This document shows positions 17,260 to 25,791 of a stretch of 64,000 nucleotides of DNA, piece after piece (the stretch's first letter is position 1; every line of letters begins with the position of its first letter). Location of the stretch: the NCBI RefSeq assembly GCF_003367705.1, contig NZ_CP031425.1:3504139-3568138 (forward strand). Reading direction: 5' to 3'. The notes beneath the pieces were generated by a model. That model was not told the origin of the DNA and ran no database searches. It saw only the letters and a list, made by a program, of their open reading frames with translations. Source of the stretch: Microbacterium foliorum (GTDB lineage Bacteria; Actinomycetota; Actinomycetes; Actinomycetales; Microbacteriaceae). A program made the position numbers and the translations under genes.

Positions 17260-18287
17260 AGCTGCACCGGGTTCCTGCGGCGGCCGATCCCGATGAGGAA
17301 GGGAGCGGCGACGAACGCCATCACGATGCCGACCGGCACCTCCTGCGGAGCGATGATCACCCGGCCGATCACGTCGCCGAGCACGACGACGATCGCCCCG
17401 ATCACCGCCGCGAGCGGCACGATGGCCTTCTGCGAGGCGCCGACGACTCCGCGCGCGATGTGCGGGGCGGCCAGGCCGAGGAACGCGATCGGACCGGCGA
17501 TCGCGGTCGCCGTTCCCGCGAGCAGGGTGACGGCGACGACGGCCGCGGCACGCAGCCGGCCGATCCTGACGCCCAGCGCCGCCGCCGTCTCGTCGCCGAG
17601 GGCGAGCACGTCGAGGCCGCGGGTCATCAGCAGCGCGACGGCGAGCCCGAGGGCGATCATGGGTCCGGCCGCGAGGAGGATCGAGAGGTCGCGTCCGGCG
17701 AGCGCGCCCGATTCCCAGCTGCGCATCTGCAGGAAGGCTGTGGGGTTCAGCAGCACGAGTGCGGTGGTGATGCCGCCGAGCACGGCCGCGAGCGCGACGC
17801 CCGAGAGGATGAGCGTCACCGGACTGCCGCCGCCTGCGGCCCCGAGCAGCACCACGGCGATGGTCGCCACGAGCGCTCCGGCGAGGGCGAACGCCATCAG
17901 GTGGGGAAAGTCGCGGATGCCGAGGGCGGCGACGGCGATCGCGACCGCCACGGAGGCTCCGGCATTCACGCCCAGGATGCCGGGGTCGGCGAGGGCGTTG
18001 CGGGTGAGGCCCTGCATGACGGCGCCCGCGGCTCCCAGCGCGAGGCCGACGACGAGTCCGAGCACGGTGCGCGGGATGCGCGACTCGCGCACGACCAGCT
18101 GGAGGTCGCTGCCGTCGAACCGGAGGATCGCGTCGAGTGCGGTGTCGAGCCCGACCATCTTGGTCCCGACGGTCAGGCCGACGAACGCGGCCGCGACCAG
18201 CGTGACCGCGGCGAGCGCGACGACGAGCGCGACCCGCCGGGTGGACACCCGGTGCGGATCGCGGCTCGTACGTGCGGGTGCGGTCAC
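17256..18287 (-). CDS. Iron-siderophore ABC permease, FecCD/BtuC family
   Basis: The second FecCD permease, 343 residues, expected to form a heterodimer with its neighbour. It shows RIPRTVLGLVVGLALGAAG, NALADPGILGVNAGAS and GPIAFLGLAAPHIAR. It starts at GTG 18287 overlapping the binding-protein stop and ends overlapping the next permease, both as GTGA. Expression should follow the iron-responsive promoter upstream of the binding-protein gene. Confidence 0.94.
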   Translation of the reverse strand: MTAPARTSRDPHRVSTRRVALVVALAAVTLVAAAFVGLTVGTKMVGLDTALDAILRFDGSDLQLVVRESRIPRTVLGLVVGLALGAAGAVMQGLTRNALADPGILGVNAGASVAVAIAVAALGIRDFPHLMAFALAGALVATIAVVLLGAAGGGSPVTLILSGVALAAVLGGITTALVLLNPTAFLQMRSWESGALAGRDLSILLAAGPMIALGLAVALLMTRGLDVLALGDETAAALGVRIGRLRAAAVVAVTLLAGTATAIAGPIAFLGLAAPHIARGVVGASQKAIVPLAAVIGAIVVVLGDVIGRVIIAPQEVPVGIVMAFVAAPFLIGIGRRRNPVQL

Positions 18288-19324
18288 TCGGCGGTGCGCG
18301 CCGGTCCGTCGCCTGCCACGGCATCCGCGAGTGCGGGCACGAGGGCGTCGAGGACGTAGGGAAGGCTCAGTGCCGAGGTGAAGTAGATCGCCCCGGCGGT
18401 GACGCCGTCGGTGTAGACGACCGACGAGTTCTGCATGGCGCTGATCGCGGTGACGAACGGCTCGTCCTCGAGGGCGGCGATGTCGTCGTCCGACTCGGTG
18501 CCCCAGATGAGCACGTCGGCGGAGTTGAGCACATCGAGGTTCTCGACCGGGATCGTCGCCTGTCCGCCCGAGGTGTCGTCGGGCGCGTAGGCGTCGATGT
18601 CCGACGGGATCGTGAAGCCGAGGTCGGTGAGGAAGTCGGTGCTCAGGCCGTCCTGGTAGGCGATGGCCGCGCCGTCGTAGATGGCGTTCTGCAGGAACAC
18701 GATCGACTTTCCGGCGAACTCCGGGTGGGCGGCGGCGGCCTCCGCGAACTGCGCGTCGATGTCGTCGACGAGCTTCTGCGCCTCGTCCTTCAGGCCGACA
18801 GCCTCGCCGATCTGCAGCGTCTGCACATCCCACGGCTCGAAGTACATCGAGTAGTCGCCCGAGTGCGCGATGGTGGGTGCGATGTCGGAGAGGCGGTCGT
18901 AGTCCTCCTCCGTCATCCCCGCGTTGGTGCCGATGATGAGGTCGGGGTCGAGCAGGGCGATGGCCTCGAAGTCGAGTCCGTCGGTGGTGGTGAGCACCTC
19001 GGGCTCCGAGTCGCCGCGCGCCTCGTCGGCCCAGGGCCAGGAGGCGAAGTCGTGCCCGCCGTACCATTCGGTGACGCCGACGGGCTTCACGCCGAGCGCC
19101 CACAGGGTGTCCTGCTCGGTGACGCCGACGGTCACGACGCGCTGCGGCTGCTCGGGGATCTCGGTGTCTCCGTAGGCGTGCTCGACCGTGACCGGGAACG
19201 CGTCGGAGTCGACCACGGGGGCGCCCTCGGCGTTCTCGGTGGCGGGGGCGCACGCGGTCAGGGCCGCTGCGGAGACGACGGCGACGAGGAGGGCGCCGAG
19301 CGCCCTGGTGCGGGTGAGTGGCAT
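18284..19324 (-). CDS. Iron-siderophore ABC substrate-binding lipoprotein
   Basis: A 346-residue FecB/FepB-type receptor. The signal peptide ends in LTAC (Cys25). The mature part shows the two-lobed class III layout: VTVEHAYGDTEIPEQPQRVV at the start, then LDPDLIIGTNAGM and the C-terminal segment ALSLPYVLDALVPAL. It is first in the iron unit and lies 22 nt below a DtxR/IdeR-like box, so it is probably induced when iron is scarce. The ligand siderophore cannot be told from sequence. Confidence 0.94.
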   Translation of the reverse strand: MPLTRTRALGALLVAVVSAAALTACAPATENAEGAPVVDSDAFPVTVEHAYGDTEIPEQPQRVVTVGVTEQDTLWALGVKPVGVTEWYGGHDFASWPWADEARGDSEPEVLTTTDGLDFEAIALLDPDLIIGTNAGMTEEDYDRLSDIAPTIAHSGDYSMYFEPWDVQTLQIGEAVGLKDEAQKLVDDIDAQFAEAAAAHPEFAGKSIVFLQNAIYDGAAIAYQDGLSTDFLTDLGFTIPSDIDAYAPDDTSGGQATIPVENLDVLNSADVLIWGTESDDDIAALEDEPFVTAISAMQNSSVVYTDGVTAGAIYFTSALSLPYVLDALVPALADAVAGDGPARTAE

Positions 19325-19345
19325 GGAGAGACCTGTTCGCTCAGA

Positions 19346-19364
19346 TAAGGGTTGCCTAAGCTTA
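19346..19364 (-). promoter_or_regulatory. DtxR/IdeR-like iron box
   Basis: Read on the minus strand, TAAGCTTAGGCAACCCTTA matches 14 of 19 positions of the iron-box consensus TTAGGTTAGGCTAACCTAA. It sits 22 nt upstream of the siderophore-binding lipoprotein start, where an iron-loaded repressor would block transcription. Confidence 0.65.
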
Positions 19365-19400
19365 TCCAGAAGCGAGCGGGCCACGCATCGGTGAGACGTT

Positions 19401-19471
19401 CGGGAGGAGAACTCGCCCTCGGGAGGAGGCTCGAGCCACAGGGACCCTCCCGAGGGCGAGTCTTCCTCCCG
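19401..19471 (-). terminator. Long hairpin after the peptide transporter operon
   Basis: Arms 19401-19426 and 19446-19471 pair over 26 positions with two mismatches. The inner 15 bp (CTCGCCCTCGGGAGG and its complement) are perfect. It lies 33 nt after the last gene of the peptide ABC operon and just upstream of the iron operon promoter, so it should insulate the two. Confidence 0.75.
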
Positions 19472-19476
19472 ACGGC

Positions 19477-19496
19477 GCGAGCGAGCGAGCGAGCGA
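19477..19496. repeat. Tetranucleotide repeat (GCGA)x5
   Basis: Five perfect GCGA units in the space between the last peptide-ABC gene and its terminator. No coding or regulatory role is evident. Confidence 0.8.
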
Positions 19497-19503
19497 GCGC
19501 AGC

Positions 19504-20343
19504 TCAATCGATGACGGGGGCGATCTCCGACCAGACGGTGCGCTCGTTCGTCGACGGGGCCACCGGGATGCGGCCGGCACCGTCGGGTTCGGGGATCGCG
19601 GCGAGCAGCGCCTGGGTGTACGGATGCCGGGGCGCAGACCACACGCGATCGGTGGCCCCCGCCTCGAGCACTCGGCCCGCGAACATCACGAAGGTGCGGT
19701 CGGCGATGCGCCGCACCACCGCGAGGTCGTGCGAGATGAACAGCATCCCCGCGCCGGCCTCGGCGACCAGGTCGCGCATCAGCCCGGCGACGCTGGTCTG
19801 GGTCGAGGCGTCGAGAGCCGAGATCGGCTCGTCGGCGACGAGCAGCGACGGGCGGGCGGCGAGCGCCCGCGCGATCGCGAGGCGCTGCTTCTGACCGCCC
19901 GAGAACTGGTGCGGGAATCGCGTGGCGACCTCGGTCGGCAGCCCGACGCGGTCGAGCCACTCGGCGACGGTCGACCCCTCCGCGCCGCGGGCGCGGGCCG
20001 TGGCGATGCCGTCGGCGATCTGATCGCCCACACGACGGCGCGGGTTCAGCGAGGTCGAGGGATCCTGGAACACCATCTGGATGCCGGTGAGCGCGAGGTC
20101 TCGGCGGCGGATGCCGAGCGGCTTCACCGGGGCGCCACGGAAGCGGACCTCTCCCCCGGCGAGCTTCTCGATGCCGACGACCGCCCGCGCGAGGCTCGAC
20201 TTGCCGCTGCCCGACTCGCCGACCAGCGCCACGGTCTCGCCGGGTGCAACGGTCAGGGAGACGCCGTCGACGGCGACCACCGGCGGGCTGCCCGGGTATC
20301 GCACGACGACGTCCTGCGCGTCGAGAACGGCGACCTCACTCAT
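19504..20343 (-). CDS. Peptide/nickel-type ABC transporter ATPase (DppF/OppF type)
   Basis: A 279-residue ATPase that powers the adjacent permeases. Walker A GESGSGKSS, Q-loop in MVFQDPSTSLNPR, signature FSGGQKQRLAIARA, Walker B LLVADEPISALD and the switch histidine in ISHDLAVV are all present. The start is ATG 20343 (MSEVAVLDAQ), overlapping the upstream ATPase by 8 nt. It is the last gene of the five-gene operon. Confidence 0.95.
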   Translation of the reverse strand: MSEVAVLDAQDVVVRYPGSPPVVAVDGVSLTVAPGETVALVGESGSGKSSLARAVVGIEKLAGGEVRFRGAPVKPLGIRRRDLALTGIQMVFQDPSTSLNPRRRVGDQIADGIATARARGAEGSTVAEWLDRVGLPTEVATRFPHQFSGGQKQRLAIARALAARPSLLVADEPISALDASTQTSVAGLMRDLVAEAGAGMLFISHDLAVVRRIADRTFVMFAGRVLEAGATDRVWSAPRHPYTQALLAAIPEPDGAGRIPVAPSTNERTVWSEIAPVID

Positions 20344-21157
20344 CTGCAGCCTCCTCAGCGGCATCCGCGATCTCGATCTTCGACCCCGGCAGCGCGGCGA
20401 GCAGCGTGCGGGTGTACTCGTGCTGCGGGTCGCGGAACAGCGTCTCGCGGTCGGCCCGCTCGACGATGCGTCCGTTCTTCATGACCGCGACCTCGTCGGC
20501 GATCGCGCTCATGACGCCGAGGTCGTGCGTGACGAGCAGCACCGCGAGGTCGCGCTCGGTCGCGAGATCGCGCAGCAGGCGAAGGATGCCGGCCTGCACC
20601 GTGACGTCGAGCGCGGTGGTCGGCTCATCGGCCAGCAGCACCTCGGGGTCGCACGCGAGGGCGCAGGCGATCGCGATGCGCTGGCGCTGACCGCCCGAGA
20701 ACTGGTGCGGGTAGCGCTTCAGCGCGGCATCCGGGTTCGGCACCTGCACCGTCTCGAGCAGCTCGACGGCCCTGGCCTTCGCGGCCTCACCGCGCAGGCC
20801 CAGGTGCACGCGCATGTGGTCGGTCAGCTGCCGGCCGATCGGCAGCTGCGGGTGCAGCGACGCCGACGGGTCCTGGAAGATCATCGCGATGCGACGGCCG
20901 CGGATGCGGTTGAGCGCCCGACGGCGCATGCCGACCAGCTCCTCCCCCGCGAGCGTGATGGATCCTCCGGTGCGCGCCTGCCGGGGCAGCAGGCCGAGCA
21001 CGGCGAGCGAGGTGAGCGTCTTGCCCGACCCGGACTCACCGGCGAGACCGTGGATGCGACCGGCCTCGAGGTCGAGCGAGAGGCCGTGCACGAGAGGACG
21101 CCCGATGTCGATCGTCAGGTCGCGGATGCTCAGCGCGGGTGTCGTCGAGACGGTCAT
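20336..21157 (-). CDS. Peptide/nickel-type ABC transporter ATPase (DppD/OppD type)
   Basis: A 273-residue ATPase with Walker A GESGSGKTLTS, Q-loop MIFQDPSASLHP, signature FSGGQRQRIAIA, Walker B LLADEPTTALD and switch THDLGVM. The ATG overlaps the permease stop by ATGA. The C-terminal extension found in longer OppD proteins is short here. It pairs with the following ATPase as a heterodimer. Confidence 0.95.
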   Translation of the reverse strand: MTVSTTPALSIRDLTIDIGRPLVHGLSLDLEAGRIHGLAGESGSGKTLTSLAVLGLLPRQARTGGSITLAGEELVGMRRRALNRIRGRRIAMIFQDPSASLHPQLPIGRQLTDHMRVHLGLRGEAAKARAVELLETVQVPNPDAALKRYPHQFSGGQRQRIAIACALACDPEVLLADEPTTALDVTVQAGILRLLRDLATERDLAVLLVTHDLGVMSAIADEVAVMKNGRIVERADRETLFRDPQHEYTRTLLAALPGSKIEIADAAEEAADE

Positions 21158-22065
21158 GCCGCCGCCCCCTTCGCGGATGCCACGTGCTCGGCCTGCTTCT
21201 CGTGGGTGACCTCGGCCGTCGGGTCGAGGATGTCGCGCATCGCGTCTCCCAGGAAGTTGAAGGCCAGCACCACCGTGAGGATCGCGAGTCCCGGGAAGAC
21301 ACCCAGCCACCAGGCGTCGAAGTTCTGCATGGCGGCCGAGATCATCGACCCCCACTCGGCGGTCGGCGGCTGTGCGCCGAGGCCGAGGAACGAGAGGCCC
21401 GAGAGCAGCAGGATCGCGGCGCCGATGTCGAGCGTCGCGAGCACCAGCACGGGGCCGGCGATGTTCGGCAGGATGTCGACGAACAGCGTCCGCAGCGGAG
21501 AGTGGCCGAGCAGGCGCCCGGCGATCACGTAGTTCTGCCCGCGGAGTCCGAGCACGATGCTGCGGGTGACGCGCGAATACTGCGGCCAGGAGACGACGAT
21601 CGCCGCGATCACCGCGTTGAACAGCGACGGCCCGAGCGAGGCCGCCACGACCATCGCGAGGATGACCGTGGGGAACGCCATGAACAGGTCGGTGATGCGC
21701 ATCAGCGTCTCATCGACCCAGCCGCCGAAGTAGCCGGCGACCGCGCCGACCACCGTGCCGATGACCATCGCCGCGATCACGAGCATGAGTGCGAGCGGCA
21801 GGCTCACGGTGGCACCCGTCATCAGGCGGGAGAAGATGTCGCGGCCGTTGCCGTCGGTGCCCAGCAGGGTGTCGATGCCGGGGGCCTGCAGGCGAGGGAG
21901 CACCTGCGCGTTCGGACCGAACGGCACCCACCACTGGGCGGTGAAGGCGACGATGATCCACGCGCCGGCGATCACCGTGCCGATCACGCCGAGGGGCGTG
22001 CGCCAGGCGCGCGGCCAGCGGAACCGGAACCGCCAGGGGCCGGATGCCGAGTCGATGCGGCTCAT
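21154..22065 (-). CDS. Peptide/nickel-type ABC transporter permease (DppC type)
   Basis: A 303-residue permease with an N-terminal membrane segment (RTPLGVIGTVIAGAWIIVAF) and the conserved LGTDGNGRDIFSRLM that marks DppC/OppC proteins. The EAA-like loop around GRLLGHSPLRTLFVDILPNI docks the ATPase. The ATG overlaps the upstream stop and its stop overlaps the ATPase start, both ATGA. Confidence 0.95.
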   Translation of the reverse strand: MSRIDSASGPWRFRFRWPRAWRTPLGVIGTVIAGAWIIVAFTAQWWVPFGPNAQVLPRLQAPGIDTLLGTDGNGRDIFSRLMTGATVSLPLALMLVIAAMVIGTVVGAVAGYFGGWVDETLMRITDLFMAFPTVILAMVVAASLGPSLFNAVIAAIVVSWPQYSRVTRSIVLGLRGQNYVIAGRLLGHSPLRTLFVDILPNIAGPVLVLATLDIGAAILLLSGLSFLGLGAQPPTAEWGSMISAAMQNFDAWWLGVFPGLAILTVVLAFNFLGDAMRDILDPTAEVTHEKQAEHVASAKGAAA

Positions 22066-23123
22066 GCGATCCTCACTCTCGGGTCGAGGACGCCGTAGAG
22101 CAGATCGACGACGAAGTTGATGAGGAGGTAGATGACCCCGACGACGAGGCCGACGCCCATGATGCCGGGGAGGTCGAGATTCGCCGCCGAGTTGTAGGCG
22201 TAGGTGCCCAGGCCCGGCCATGCGAACACCGACTCGACGAGCACCGTGCCCGACAGCAGCGAGCCGAAGGCCACGCCGACGACGGTGAGGATCGGCAGGG
22301 AGGCGCCCCGCAGCACGTAGTCGAGGATCACGCGCATCGCGGGAAGACCCTTGGCCCTGGCCGCGCGCACGTAGTCGCTGCCGAGCACTTCGAGCACCGA
22401 CGTGCGGATGAAGCGGGTGAGCAGTCCGATCGTGACGAGCGAGAGCACCATCACCGGGAGAGCGAGGTGGGCGAGCGCGTCGGCGAACCCGACACCGTCG
22501 CCGTTGAGCAGGTAGTCGACGGTGTAGAGCCCGGTGATACGGGGCGGAGGGGTGATCGAGGGCGAGATGCGCCCGGATCCCGGGGCGATCCGCAGTTCGA
22601 GGAAGAACACGTAGAAGCTGACGAGAGCGAGCCAGAAGGTCGGAACGCTCAGTCCGATCAGTGTGACGATGCGGATGACCTGGTCGGTGACGAGGCCGCG
22701 ACGGTACGCGGCGAGGGTGCCGAGCACCACGCTGACGGCGAGGCTGAGGATGATGGCGCCGATCGCGATCTCGATCGTCGCCGGCACGGCCGTTGCCAGG
22801 TCGCTGGTGACCGGTCGCCCGGTCACCAGCGATCGCCCGAGGTCGCCGCGCAGCAGGTTCCCCATGTAGATGAAGTACTGCACGAAGAGCGGCTGATCCA
22901 GACCCTGCGCCTTGATGAACGCCTCGCGCGTCGCCGGGTTCTGCGACGCGCCTTCACCCAGCGCCGCCGACACGGGGTCGCCGGGCACGAGATTCGTCAG
23001 CGCGAAGGTCACGATCGTGACCCCCACCAGAAGCAGCAGGGAGGTGCCGATCCTGCGCAGCAGGTATCCGACGAGCGGAGACCTGCGACGCTGTGCCTGC
23101 CGTCGCACGGCCACCGTCGTCAT
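22062..23123 (-). CDS. Peptide/nickel-type ABC transporter permease (DppB type)
   Basis: A 353-residue permease. It opens with GYLLRRIGTSLLLLVGVTIV and LVPGDPV, typical of DppB/OppB, and carries the docking loop VRAARAKGLPAMRVILDYVLR. About six membrane segments are visible. The start is ATG 23123, 13 nt after the binding-protein stop. Confidence 0.95.
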   Translation of the reverse strand: MTTVAVRRQAQRRRSPLVGYLLRRIGTSLLLLVGVTIVTFALTNLVPGDPVSAALGEGASQNPATREAFIKAQGLDQPLFVQYFIYMGNLLRGDLGRSLVTGRPVTSDLATAVPATIEIAIGAIILSLAVSVVLGTLAAYRRGLVTDQVIRIVTLIGLSVPTFWLALVSFYVFFLELRIAPGSGRISPSITPPPRITGLYTVDYLLNGDGVGFADALAHLALPVMVLSLVTIGLLTRFIRTSVLEVLGSDYVRAARAKGLPAMRVILDYVLRGASLPILTVVGVAFGSLLSGTVLVESVFAWPGLGTYAYNSAANLDLPGIMGVGLVVGVIYLLINFVVDLLYGVLDPRVRIA

Positions 23124-23136
23124 GTGCGTGCTCCGC

Positions 23137-24723
23137 TCAGCCGGCAGGCGTGATCTCGGCGATGTCCATCTCCCACACCGAGTTGTACACGGCGCCGGTG
23201 ACGGCGTCAGCCGTGGCGATGTTGCGACCCGGGACGATCAGCGGAACGAAGGGGCCGTCGGCCTGCATCGCCTCGGCGAACGAGGTGAAGGCGTCGCTGC
23301 GCTGGGTCTCGTCGGCCGCTGCGGCGGCCCCGGCAGCGATGCCCGCGATCTCGGGGTTCGCCTCGGCGGCCCATCCTGCGCGCAGTCCGACCTTCAGGCC
23401 CGGAGCGAACGGGAGGAAGTTCGCGGAGTCGGCGTAGTCGGGACCCCAGAACCAGAGACCGAAGCCCTCGGTGCCGTTGACGTAGGCGTCGAGCTCGGTG
23501 GCGAACGGCGCCGGAGCGAGCTCGACCGTGATGCCGGCATCCTTCAGCTGCGCCTGGACGCGCTCGGCGAGCGGGGTGAACTCCACACCTCCGACGGGGT
23601 AGTCGTTCGGGAACTGCAGCTTCAGGGTCTGGCCGGTGTAGCCGGCCTCCGCCAGAGCGGCCTTGGACTTGTCGAGGTCCTGCTCCACGCCGCTGTCGAG
23701 TGCGCCCTCGAATCCGGGAGGGATGACTCCGGTCGCCTGCACGGCGCCCGCACCCGCGAGCTCGAGCAGCGCGTCGTAGTCGAGGGCGTAGCGGATCGCC
23801 TCGGCGATCTTCACGTTGGCGAGGTCACCCGCGACGGCCTCGGACTGGTTCAGCAGCAGGAAGATGGTCTGGCCGGAGGGCACCGACTCGACGTTCAGTC
23901 CGTCGCCGAGGCCCGAGACCTGGTCGCCGTTCAGGTCCATCGCGACCATCGAGTCGCCGCCCTTGAGGTTCGCGAGCTGCGTGGCGCTCTCCGAGACGTT
24001 GCGCACGACGACGCGGCCGTATGCGGCCTCCTCGTCGCCGTCGTACTCGTCGCTCTTGGTCAGCACGACCTGCGACGAGAGGTCGAGGGTGTCGAGCACG
24101 AACGGACCGGAACCGGCCGACGTGCCGTCGAGGAACTCCTGCGCGGTGTCGGAGCCGTCGGTCGTTCCGCCGTTCTCGATCACGACGTCGGAGTTCACGA
24201 TGCCCAGCGCCGGGTTCGCGAGGATCGCCGGCAACTGCAGCAGCGGCGTCTCGGAGGTGATCGAGATCGTCTTGTCGTCGACCTCGGTGATCGTCAGTCC
24301 GCCGAGGAGGAAGTTGGGCTTGGCCTCGGTCATGCCCTGGATGCGCTGCAGGGTGAAGACGACGTCCTTGGCCTCGATCGGCGAGCCGTCGGAGAAGACC
24401 CGGTCGCCCTCGAGCGTGAACGTGAACTCGGTCGCCTCGTCGTTCTGCTCCCACGAGGCGAGTCCGGGAACGGGGGTCGACACGTCGGAGCCCTCGAAGT
24501 CGACGAGGGTCTCGTAGAGCGCCTTCGCGATCATGTTGCCGGTCGGGTCGTAGGTGTGGCCGGGGTCGGTCGTCTCGATCGAGAACGCGGTGTCGATGAC
24601 GAGCGAGTCGGAGCCTGCGGAGTCGCCCCCGGTGTTCGCCGAGTTGCCACCGGAGCAACCTGCGAGAGCGAGGAGCGCGACAGCTCCGATCGCGATGACG
24701 GACGTGCTGCGACGTGACGACAT
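23137..24723 (-). CDS. Peptide/nickel-type ABC substrate-binding lipoprotein
   Basis: A 528-residue family 5 solute-binding protein. The signal peptide ends LALAGC (Cys23). The mature domain shows FTLEGDRVFSDGSPIEAKDVVF, typical of peptide-binding proteins, and ALDYDALLEL. ATG 24723 is chosen because GGAGG lies 5 nt upstream; an earlier in-frame ATG would disrupt the signal peptide. It is first in the five-gene operon and divergent from an Lrp/AsnC gene, which probably controls it. Confidence 0.94.
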   Translation of the reverse strand: MSSRRSTSVIAIGAVALLALAGCSGGNSANTGGDSAGSDSLVIDTAFSIETTDPGHTYDPTGNMIAKALYETLVDFEGSDVSTPVPGLASWEQNDEATEFTFTLEGDRVFSDGSPIEAKDVVFTLQRIQGMTEAKPNFLLGGLTITEVDDKTISITSETPLLQLPAILANPALGIVNSDVVIENGGTTDGSDTAQEFLDGTSAGSGPFVLDTLDLSSQVVLTKSDEYDGDEEAAYGRVVVRNVSESATQLANLKGGDSMVAMDLNGDQVSGLGDGLNVESVPSGQTIFLLLNQSEAVAGDLANVKIAEAIRYALDYDALLELAGAGAVQATGVIPPGFEGALDSGVEQDLDKSKAALAEAGYTGQTLKLQFPNDYPVGGVEFTPLAERVQAQLKDAGITVELAPAPFATELDAYVNGTEGFGLWFWGPDYADSANFLPFAPGLKVGLRAGWAAEANPEIAGIAAGAAAAADETQRSDAFTSFAEAMQADGPFVPLIVPGRNIATADAVTGAVYNSVWEMDIAEITPAG

Positions 24724-24794
24724 GGGGGCCTCCAAGGGCGAGGAGTTCATCGGGTTCGGTCGACGCCGGGTGGACGACCGGTGATCAGATTCGC

Positions 24795-24878
24795 ATTGTA
24801 TGGGACTATGTGTCCAGCAAGAATGCAGGCCGCATCACAGTCTGTCCAAGACCCCTTCCGTGAGGAGCATTGTGTCCA
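24795..24878. promoter_or_regulatory. Divergent control region with phased TGTCCA repeats
   Basis: TGTCCA occurs at 24811-24816, 24843-24848 and 24873-24878, spaced 32 and 30 bp, about three helical turns. On the minus strand TACAAT (24795-24800) with TTCTTG 17 bp upstream could be the transporter promoter. The phasing would suit binding by the adjacent Lrp/AsnC protein. This reading is tentative. Confidence 0.4.
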
Positions 24879-25459
24879 CCAAGAGCGACGAAGCTGTGAG
24901 GCAATCTGGACGAAGTGGCGCCCCACTGGACGACATCGGATACAGAATCCTCGAGACGCTGCGCGATAACGGTCGCATCTCGATCGCCGCACTGGCCGAG
25001 ACGGTCGGCATCTCGCGGGCGAACGCCTACACGCGGGTCGAGTCGCTGATGCAGGACGGCGTGATCACGGGCTTCAGCGCGAGGGTCGATCAGTCGAAGG
25101 CCGGGCTGTCGATCGGCGCCCTCGTCTTCGTCACGGTGCACCCGCAGGCCTGGGCGTCGTTCCGCGAGAGCGTGCTCGAGATGCCCGACATCGAATGGTG
25201 CGCGATCACGACCGGCGAGCACGATGCGATGCTGCTGATCCGGGCCGTCGACGTCAGCGGTGTGCACGAGTTCACGACCGGCGTCATCGCGCAGCTGCCC
25301 GAGGTGCGCACGGTGGTCAGCGTCGTCGTGCTCGACGAGGTCATCCGCCGGTCGTACCTGCTGCCGAGCGATCTGCCCGAGCGCGATCTGGCGACGCCCC
25401 TGGGCATGACGCGGTGGACGCCGGCGACTCCGGGTCGCGACACGCTTCCCCCGCGCTGA
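24872..25459 (+). CDS. Lrp/AsnC-family transcriptional regulator
   Basis: A 195-residue feast/famine regulator. An N-terminal winged HTH (LDDIGYRILETLRDNGRISIAALAETVGISRANAYTRV region, about residues 22-60) precedes a RAM ligand-sensing domain containing GALVFVTVHP and GEHDAMLLI. GTG 24872 is chosen because GAGGAG lies 5-10 nt upstream; the upstream ATG at 24800 would add a low-quality extension. It is divergent from the peptide ABC operon, which it likely controls in response to an amino acid or peptide. Confidence 0.92.
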   Translation: MSTKSDEAVRQSGRSGAPLDDIGYRILETLRDNGRISIAALAETVGISRANAYTRVESLMQDGVITGFSARVDQSKAGLSIGALVFVTVHPQAWASFRESVLEMPDIEWCAITTGEHDAMLLIRAVDVSGVHEFTTGVIAQLPEVRTVVSVVVLDEVIRRSYLLPSDLPERDLATPLGMTRWTPATPGRDTLPPR

Positions 25460-25791
25460 GCGCCCGTCGTCTCGTCGCTGCGCTCCGGGACCGCGAAGCG
25501 AAACGAAGGACGGCTCCCGAGCGGCGGCCACCCCCGCCTGCTGAGCGAGCGAAGCGAGACGAAGCGCGGTTCCCGAGCGGCGGCCCACCCCCGCCTGCTG
25601 AGCGAGCGCAGCGAGACGAAGCGCGTCCGACGCCCACACTCCCCGCACCCTGAGCGCCCTTCGTCTCGTCGCTGCGCTCCTCGCTCAGGAACCGCGAAGG
25701 CCGCCCACCCCGCGAAGCGAGACGAAGGGCGCTCAGGAACCGCGAAGCGAGACGAAGGGCGCTCACGCCACCGCCTGCCGAACGCGGGAGA
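25460..25791. repeat. Complex repeat region built on GCGAGACGAAG
   Basis: A gene-free 332-bp region made of repeats. A 54/55-bp near-identical pair lies at 25515-25568 and 25571-25625. A 25-bp exact direct repeat lies at 25711-25735 and 25741-25765. TGAGCGCCCTTCGTCTCG (25651-25668) is the exact inverse of 25718-25735. The same core words recur at 36741-36840. Transcription from the Lrp gene may end here. Confidence 0.8.

Noticed and set aside
17260..19253. N-terminal extensions of the two FecCD permeases
   Set aside because: The extra parts lie in other frames over neighbouring genes. Internal GTG starts with GTGA overlaps give normal family lengths.
19477..19500. GCGA repeat as a phase-variable switch
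   Set aside because: It lies outside any reading frame and after a stop codon, so length changes would not alter a protein.
24800..24871. Upstream ATG start for the Lrp/AsnC regulator
   Set aside because: The added residues are Cys/His/Ser-rich and cross the likely control region. GTG 24872 has a proper ribosome-binding site.
25460..25791. Possible CRISPR array
   Set aside because: Repeats have differing lengths, overlap one another, include inverted copies and lack regular unique spacers. No cas gene is nearby.
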